From contig NZ_FNHV01000030.1 in assembly GCF_900103585.1 (NCBI RefSeq), forward strand, positions 1 through 64,000: 64,000 bases of DNA, read 5' to 3'. Below the pieces are notes generated by a model. It was not told the origin of the DNA. It ran no database searches and saw nothing but the letters and a program-made list of their open reading frames with translations. Shown here piece after piece: positions 1 through 7,900 of this stretch (positions within the stretch are counted from its first letter, which is position 1; each line of letters opens with the position of its first letter). The position numbers and the translations under genes were made by a program. The stretch comes from Streptomyces sp. cf386 (GTDB lineage Bacteria > Actinomycetota > Actinomycetes > Streptomycetales > Streptomycetaceae).

Positions 1-1937
1 TCACCCACCAACGCCGCCGCACTCCCATGCGGCACCGCCACACCCTTCGGCACCCCCGTCGACCCAGACGTATACATCACATACGCCACATCACCCGGAC
101 CGACCCGAACCACGGGCGCATCTCCGCAGACCGCCAACTCGCCCACGACAGCGGGCTCGTCCACCACTACGACCCGCACGCCGACACCCTCCGGCACCAC
201 CGCACGCGTCGCCTCCGAGCACACCACCACCGCCGGGACGCAGTCCGCCAACACCAGCGACACCCGCTCGACCGGCGACCCCACATCCACGGGAACGTAC
301 GCCGCCCCCGCACGCCACACCCCCAGCAGCACCGCCACCAGGTCCACGGACCGCTCCATCACCACCGCGACCCGATCACCACGCCGCACCCCCACACCCG
401 CGAGATACGACGCAACCCGACCCGAGGCGGCCCACAACTCCCCATACGACAGCGACCGATCACCCTCCACCAACGCCACCGCACCCGCGAACTCCCGCAC
501 CCACTCCGCAACCAACTCCGGCACCAACCCGGCCGGAACCCCGCCCGCCGTGGCCCCCCATCCCTCCAGCACCAGACCGCGCTCCGGACCGATCAGCACG
601 CCCACCCGGCCCACCGGCACGGACGGATCCCCGACCACCTGTTCCAGGACGCGCGCGAGGATGCCGCCCAGTGCCTCGCCGAGCTGCTCGTCGACGAGGT
701 CGGGGTGGTAGGTCACGTCCACGCGGAGGCGTTCGTCGGGGGCGATGCCTATGGACAGGGGGTAGTGCGTGGCCTGGCGTGCCTCCACGGAGGAGAAGGT
801 GACGGTGTCGGGGGCGGGCGACTGCCTGCCGGTGCGGGGGTAGTTCTCGTAGACGAGGAGCGTGTCGAAGGTCGCTCCGGGGCCGGCCGCGCTCTGGATG
901 TCCGCCAGGCCCAGGTGCTGATGTGGCATGAGTGCGGTGTGGTGTTCCTGGAGTTCGGCGAGCATGCGCAGCACCGGCTGCGCGCCGTCGAGGCGTACCC
1001 GGACGGGGACGGTGTTGATGAACAGGCCGATCGCGGACTCGGCGCCCGGAAGCTCCGGTGGGCGGCCCGCGACGGTCGCGCCGAAGACGACGTCCGTACG
1101 GCCGGACAGCCGGGCCAGCACCAGCGCCCAGACGCCCTGGACAACGGTGTTCAGGGTGAGGCCGTGGGTGCGTGCCAGGTCGGTGAGGGCGCTGGTCGTC
1201 TCCGTGGAGAGGTGGACGGAACGGCGAGTCGGTGCGGCCGTGCCGGGTGCCGGGGGCGTCGCCGTGGCGACGAGCGTGGGCTCCTCGGCGCCGGCGAGTT
1301 CCGTGCGCCAGGCGGTCCGCGCGGCCTCCTTGTCCTGGCGGGCCAGCCACGCCAGGTAGGCGCGGTACGACGTGACCGGCGCGAGGGACGAGGTGTCGCC
1401 GTCCGCCTCGTAGATCGTGGTGAGTTCGTCCAGCAGGACGGGCAGGGACCAGCCGTCGAGCAGGATGTGATGGCTCGTCAGGACAAGGCGGTGTTCGCGT
1501 GCTCCGAGACGTACGAGGAGGAGTCGCAGCAAGGGGGCGACGGCCGGGTCGATCCTTCGGGCCCGTTCGGCGCGCACCAGGCGGTCCAGTTCGGTGTGCG
1601 CGGCGGTCTCCGTCCGGTCCGAGAGGTCGGCCTCGGTCCACGGCAGGGTGACCTCCCGCATGATGAGCTGCACGGCCTCGCCGGAGGCGCGCCGGTGAAA
1701 GCTCGCCCGGAGGGCGGGGTGGCGGGCGAGGAGCACCTGCCACGCCGTCCGCAGCCGGGCCGCGTCCAGCGGGCCTTCGACGGACAGGACGGACTGCACG
1801 GTGTAGGTGTCGGGCCGGTCCCCTCCGTCGAAGTCGGCGTGGAACAGCAGGCCTTCCTGCAGCGGCGACAGCGGCCATACCTCCGCGAGGGCGGACCCCT
1901 GGACAGCGGATCCTAGACCGGCGGTGGGAGCCTTCAC
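1..1937 (-). CDS. NRPS, 5' part only: condensation domain then start of adenylation domain
   Basis: This is the second NRPS of the assembly line, and its 3' end lies outside the window. The GTG start at 1937 overlaps the TGA of the upstream NRPS in a GTGA tetranucleotide, and a GGAGGA sits about 8 nt upstream, so translation is probably coupled. The product begins with a short leader followed by the condensation signature WPLSPLQEGLLFH. It has the condensation active-site motif HHILLDGW (coding DNA about 1430-1490). The adenylation core motif YTSGSTGVPKG is encoded at about 45-85, so the visible part ends soon after adenylation motif A3. Substrate-pocket residues lie off the window and the amino acid cannot be predicted. 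Because the preceding NRPS ends in an epimerization domain, this condensation domain should accept a D-configured donor (family knowledge). The first ~620 bases have markedly different third-codon choices from the rest. Confidence 0.93.
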   Translation of the reverse strand, partial: MKAPTAGLGSAVQGSALAEVWPLSPLQEGLLFHADFDGGDRPDTYTVQSVLSVEGPLDAARLRTAWQVLLARHPALRASFHRRASGEAVQLIMREVTLPWTEADLSDRTETAAHTELDRLVRAERARRIDPAVAPLLRLLLVRLGAREHRLVLTSHHILLDGWSLPVLLDELTTIYEADGDTSSLAPVTSYRAYLAWLARQDKEAARTAWRTELAGAEEPTLVATATPPAPGTAAPTRRSVHLSTETTSALTDLARTHGLTLNTVVQGVWALVLARLSGRTDVVFGATVAGRPPELPGAESAIGLFINTVPVRVRLDGAQPVLRMLAELQEHHTALMPHQHLGLADIQSAAGPGATFDTLLVYENYPRTGRQSPAPDTVTFSSVEARQATHYPLSIGIAPDERLRVDVTYHPDLVDEQLGEALGGILARVLEQVVGDPSVPVGRVGVLIGPERGLVLEGWGATAGGVPAGLVPELVAEWVREFAGAVALVEGDRSLSYGELWAASGRVASYLAGVGVRRGDRVAVVMERSVDLVAVLLGVWRAGAAYVPVDVGSPVERVSLVLADCVPAVVVCSEATRAVVPEGVGVRVVVVDEPAVVGELAVCGDAPVVRVGPGDVAYVMYTSGSTGVPKGVAVPHGSAAALVG

Positions 1938-4900
1938 AGTGACCGTCCTCCTTCGAGTCCTTCGACTCCTTCAAGTCCTTCGAGCCCGTGGTGCTCTTCG
2001 ATGCCGTGGTGCTGTTCGATGCCGTGGTGCTGTTCGATGCCGTCGCGTTCTTCCAGGCCGTGGCCGGCCAGTTGGGCCGCTATCGCCTCGAACTCCTCGA
2101 CCTCGTCCTGGGCGAGGTCGACGAGCGTGAAGTCGGACGGGGTGTGTCCGCCCGCGGTGGGGTCGGCCGTGTGGCCGGCGAGGGCGGCGAGCAGGTCGAG
2201 CCAGGTGCGGCCCAGGCGGTCGGCCGTCGCCTCGTCGAGGACCGCGGTGGGCCAGCTGAGTGTGAGGGTGAGCTCGGGTCCGTCGGTGGTGTCGCGGACG
2301 GCTGCCGCGGCTTCGACGACGTGTGCCGCGGGCAGGTCGGGGGCGGCCGAGCCGCCGATCGGGGTCTGTCCTGCCAGCTGCCAGGGGGCCACGGACCCGG
2401 TGCCTGGGGCCGTGGAGAAGCGGCCCAGGTAGTTGAAGCCCACCTGGGGGCTGGGCAGGGCGGCCAGGATGGGGGCGGTCTCGGGGCCCAGGTGGCGCAG
2501 CAGGCCGTAGCCGAGTCCGTCGCCGTCGCCCGGTATCTCCCGCACCTGCTCCTTGACGGCCTTCAGGAGGGTGCCGACGGACGGTCCGCCGGCCAGTGCC
2601 TCGACGAGGTCGACGCGTGTGAGGTCGACGCGTACGGGGTGCACGCTGGTGAACCAGCCCACGGTGCGCAGCAGGTCCGCGCCGCCGAGCGAGTGGCGTC
2701 CGTGGCCTTCAACGTCGACCAGGACGACGCCGGTTCCGTCGCCGTTCCCGTCGCCGTTCCCGTCGCCGGGGTGCTGTGCGGTGCCCGCGTCCGCGTCGGT
2801 GGGGCGTCCGCGGACCAGGCGGACCGCGCCCGCCAGGGTGGACAGGAGCACCTCGTGGACGCCGCAGTGGAACAGGAGCGGGGTCTCGCCGACGAGGGTG
2901 CGGGCCTGTCGCGGGGGCACCGTCCACCTCGCGCGGCGCACGGTGGCCGCGGTGTCCCGGACCGGGTCGAGGTTGCGCCTGCCCAAGGGGGGTTCCGCAT
3001 GGGCCACCACGGCGCCCCAGCCCTCCAGTTCGGCGGTGCGCTCGGGCTGGCTGGCCTGTCCGGCGAGGAGGCTCGCCCAGCGGCGGAACGACGTTCCGAC
3101 CGGGTCGAGGGAAGGCTCGCGGCCGGTCGCGGCGGCCTCGCAGGCGGCCCGCAGATCGGGCACGAGAATCCGCCAGGAGACTCCGTCCACGGCCAAGTGG
3201 TGCAGCGCCAGGACCAGTCGGCCGGTGCGGGCGGGCCCGGCGTCCAGCCACACCGCCTGGAGCATCACGCCGGACGACGGGTCGAGGCGCCGTACCGCAT
3301 CGCGTGCGGCCCGGTCCGCGGCCTCGTCCAGGTCGGGCTCGGTCACCTGCGTCGCGTCGGTGGTGGTGACCAGGTCCGTCGGGTCCACCGCGCCCTTCTC
3401 GCGCACGACGAGGCGTGTCGCCGGCCCGTCCGATTCGGTCCGGGCGCGCAGCATGTCGTGGGTGTCGAGCAGGGCCCGTATGCCCGCCGCCAGAGCCTCG
3501 GTGCCCAACCCGGCCGGTGCGCCGAGGGTCACCCACTGGGCGAAGGCTCCGCCGGTGACCCGCTCGCCGAGTGCCCGCATCACCGGTGTCCACGGCACTT
3601 CGCCCACACCGATGTCCCAGGCGGGCTCCGTTCCGGTGCCGAGCCGGGCGACGGGTGCGAGGTCGGCCGCCGTCGGGCGTTCGAAGACGTCCTGCGCGGT
3701 GAAGGACACACCGGCCCCGCGGGCCCGGCTGACCAGTTGCATGGAGGTGATGGAGTCGCCCCCGAGGCGGAAGAAGTTGTCGTCGGCGCCGACCCGTTCC
3801 AGGCCGAGAACCTCGGCGAACAGGGCGCAGAGGATCTCCTCCGCGGCGCCCTCGGGAGCACGCCCGACAACGCGTTCGGCGAAGTCGGGGGCGGGCAGGG
3901 CCGGGACGTCGGTCTTGCCGTTCGGGGTGACCGGCAGGGTGTCCAGCACCATGACGGCCGCGGGCACCATGTGGGCGGGGAGGCTGTCGGCGATGGCCGT
4001 ACGGACGGACTCGCCGTCCAGGAGCCGCCGTTCAGGCGTTGTGGAGGCGGCGCTGTCCACAGTCGTGGCCACTGCGCCGGTCACCGTCGTGGAGACGGCG
4101 CCCTCCGCCGCCGGGGTCACATAGCCGACCAGGCGCCGCTCGCCCCTGCCGTCCCGCCGCAGTGCGACCACCGCGCGCCCGACCCCGGGGTGCGCGGCGA
4201 GGACCGCCTCGATCTCGCCGGGTTCGACGCGGAACCCGCGCACCTTCACCTGTGCGTCGGCGCGCCCCTCGTGGACGAGGTCGCCCGCCCGGGTCCGGCG
4301 CACCAGGTCTCCGGTGCGGTACATGCGCTCGCCGGGGGCGAACGGGCAGGCCACGAACCGTCCGGCCGTCAGTGCGGGTCGGTCCAGGTAGCCGCGGGCC
4401 AGACCGGCGCCGGCGAGATAGAGCTCGCCGACCGTGTCGGGGCCCACCGGGTGCAGGAAGCCGTCCAGCACGTAGGCGGCGGTGCGGGCGATCGGGCGGC
4501 CCGTGGTGGGCCGGTCCTCGGCGTGCAGCGGGCGGCTCGCCGTCGAGGTGACGGCCGCTTCGGTGACGCCGTACTCGCTGTGCACGGCACGGCCGGTGAC
4601 GGTCCAGCGGCGCCGCAGGTCGTCGGGCGCGCTCTCGCCGCCGATGATCAGCACGCGCAGTGCGGGCAGGTGCCGGGGCGGCAGCTGGGCGAGCATCGTC
4701 GGGGTCATCGCCACGTGGGTCACGTGGGCGGCGCGCATCAGGCGGACCAGGTCCTCTCCGCTCGCGTGCCGCCGTGCGGGCGGGGCGAGCACCAGGCGTC
4801 CGCCCGCGCACAGCACCGGCCAGATGTCCGCCATCGACACGTCGAAGCTCGGCGAGACGAGTTGCAGGACCCGGCCGGTCGCGTCCAGTGCGTAGCGCCG

Positions 4901-7900
4901 GGCGTGGTCGGTGACGAGGTTGCGCAGCGCGCCGTGCGGGACGACCACGCCCTTGGGGGCGCCGGTGGAACCGGACGTGTAGATCGTGTACGCGGCGTGC
5001 GCCGCCCGCAGCGGCGCCCGGCGGTCCCGGTCGGTGACGGGTCCGTCGGCGTGCGCGGCGATCGCCCGGGACATCTCCTGGTCGTCGACGGCCACGACGT
5101 GCCCCGGGTACTCCGGTGGTACGGCGTCGCGTGTCGCGCGCGTGCACACCACGACCGGCGGAGCGACGTCGTCGAGCATCAGGCGCAGCCGCGCCGGCGG
5201 GTGGCCGGGGTCGAGCGGGACGAAGACGCCGCCCGCCAGCGACACGGCCAGCAGGGCCGTGATCAGCTCGACGGAGCGGTCGGCCAGGACGGCGACCCGG
5301 CACTCCGGTCCGACGCCCTCGCTCATGAGGTACCGGGCGAGGCGGGCCGACCCGGCGGCCAGTTCGGCGTAGGTGACGGTCCGTCCGTCCGCCTCCAGGG
5401 CCACGTCGGTGGGCGCTTCGACGGCCCGGCGTGTGAAGGCGTCGGGGGCCAGGGTGTCGTCGTGGGTGCCGGACGGGGCGGTCTCCTCCGCCGCGCTAGC
5501 GCGCGCGACGGCGAGCGCGCGTTCACCGGTGCCCAGGACGGCGACGCGTCCCAGGGGTTGTGCGGGGTCGGCCGTCATCTGTTCCAGGACGCGGGTGAGC
5601 CGGCGGACCAGTTCGGCGACGCGTTCCGGCGCGAACACGTCCGGGCGGCCTACGAGGTGTCCGCGCAGCCGCTCGTCGGGCACCACGATCAGCGCCAGCG
5701 GGTAGTGGCCGCGGTCCTCGGGCTCCCCGACGGGACGCATGGTCGGCGCGGACTCCCCGGCGGAGGGCGTGGCCGGTGCCTCGGGCAGGTTCTCGAACAC
5801 GACGAGGGTGTCGAAGACCGCGCCGTCGCCTGCGGCCCCGCGGATCTCCTTGAGGCCCAGGTGCTGGTGGGGCATGAGGGAGACGTGGTGTTCCCGCAGC
5901 TCGGTCAGCAGCTCGGCGACCGGCCGGTCCGGCGCCAGGGCAGCGCGCACGGGCAGGGTGTTGATGAACGGTCCGACGATCGACTCGATGCCCGGCAGCT
6001 CGGCGTGCCGGCCCGCCACCGTCGTACCGAAGACGACGTCCGTACGTCCCACGAGCCGGGCGAGCACCAGCGCCCACGCCGCCTGGACGACCGTGTTGAC
6101 CGTGACGCCGTGGGCACGCGCCAACGTGCCGACGGCGGACGTGAGTTCGTCGCTGAACTCGAACCGCACCGGTCGGGGCACGACCGGTGTTCTGACGGCC
6201 TCCTCGGGCACCACCAGCGTGGGCTCCCCGGCTCCCGCGAGCGCCGACCGCCAGGCGCGGCGTGCCGACTCCCGGTCCTGGCGGGACAGCCAGTCCAGGT
6301 AGGCGCGGTACGAGGTCGCGGTGGGCAGCGTCCGCCCGTCGCCGTCGGCGGCGTACAGCTCGGCCAGCTCGCCGAAGACGACGGACATGGACCAGCCGTC
6401 GAGGAGGGTGTGATGGCTGGTGATGACCAGGCGGTGACGGTGTCCGTCGAGCCGGATCAGGAGCAGCCTCAGCAGCGGGGCCGCCGTGAGGTCGAAGCGC
6501 TCGGCCTTCTCCGCCTCGGCGAGCCGTGCGGCCTCGGCCGCCGCCTCGGGACCCGGCAGCGCCGACACGTCGGCCGCACGCCAGGGCAGCGGCACCTCCC
6601 GCTCGACGACGAGCACCTGCTCGCCGGAGTCGCGTCGGCCGAAGGAGGCGCGCAGGACGGCGTGGCGGTCGAGGAGCACCTTCCAGGAGGCACGTAACCG
6701 CGCCACGTCCAGGGGTCCGTCGAGGGCCAGGACGCGCTGGCTGGCGTACACGTCGGGGCTGTCGTCGTCGAACGTCGCGTGGAAGAGCATGCCTTCCTGG
6801 AGCGGTGACAGCGGCCATACGTCCACGAGGCCGGGCCGCTCCGCGCGCAGCCGTGCGAGTTCGTCCGGCGCCAGGTCCGTCAGGAGCGGTCCGGTGCCGG
6901 GGGCGCCGGTCTCTTCACCCCCGGTCGGCCGTGCTGCTTCGGTGGGCGTGGCCACGGTCGCCAGGGCCGCCGGTGTCTCGTTCTCGAAGACGTCCTGCGC
7001 GGTGCAGAGCAGGCCCGATCGGCGTGCCTGCGCGGCCAGTTGCATCGCCATGATCGAGTCGCCGCCCAGGGCGAAGAAGCTGTCGTCGGCGCCGACCTCG
7101 TCCAGTTTCAGTACGGCGGCGAACAGCTCGCACAGCGCCGCCTCGGCGGGTGTCCGAGGAGCGCGCCCGGTGACTCTGCCGGCGAAGTCCGGCGCGGGCA
7201 GGGCCGCTCGGTCGACCTTGCCGTTCCGGGTGACCGGCAGGGCGTCCAGGGCGCACACCGCGGCCGGCACCATGGACTCCGGCAGTAGCCCGGCGGCATG
7301 GGCGCGTACGGCCTCGGGTTCCACGCCGTCCGGGTCCTCGGGCACGACGTAGCCGACGAGACGGCGCTCGCCCGGGGTGTCCTCACGAACGGTCACGACG
7401 GCCTGGGCCACCGACGGATGCGCCGCGAGCGCCGCCTCCACCTCACCCAACTCCACCCGGAACCCACGGATCTTCACCTGCGCATCCGCACGCCCGACAA
7501 AGACCAGCGCACCGCCATCGGTCCACCGCACCAGGTCACCAGTCCGGTACATCCGCTCCCCCGGCACAAACGGACAGGCCACGAACCGCCCCGCCGACAG
7601 TCCGGGCCGGTCCCAGTAACCAAGCGCGAGGCCGGCACCGGCGACGTACAACTCACCGACCAGGCCGGGCTCCACGGGCCGCAGGAAGGCGTCGAGCACG
7701 AAGGTGCGCCGCCCCGGAAGAGCGCGTCCTATGGGGAGCACCGGGCCTGTCTCCCCGCCCGGCCGGATCAGGTGCCAGGTCGCGCAGAGGGTGGCCTCGG
7801 TGGGCCCGTACAGGTGCCGGACGGTCACGTCGGGGCAGGCCTCGCGCACTCGGGCGACCGAGGCGGCGGGCACCACGTCTCCGCCGGTCAGCACCTCGCG

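Noticed and set aside
1905..1920. DasR-like CTAGACC inside the second NRPS start region
   Set aside because: The right half CTAGACCGG matches, but the left half is shifted by one base and does not match the consensus; it is within coding sequence.
1988..6697. Very long open reading frame antisense to the first NRPS
   Set aside because: It is a mirror of the high third-position GC of the NRPS; the translation is low-complexity with no domain motifs, whereas the opposite strand has complete NRPS motifs.
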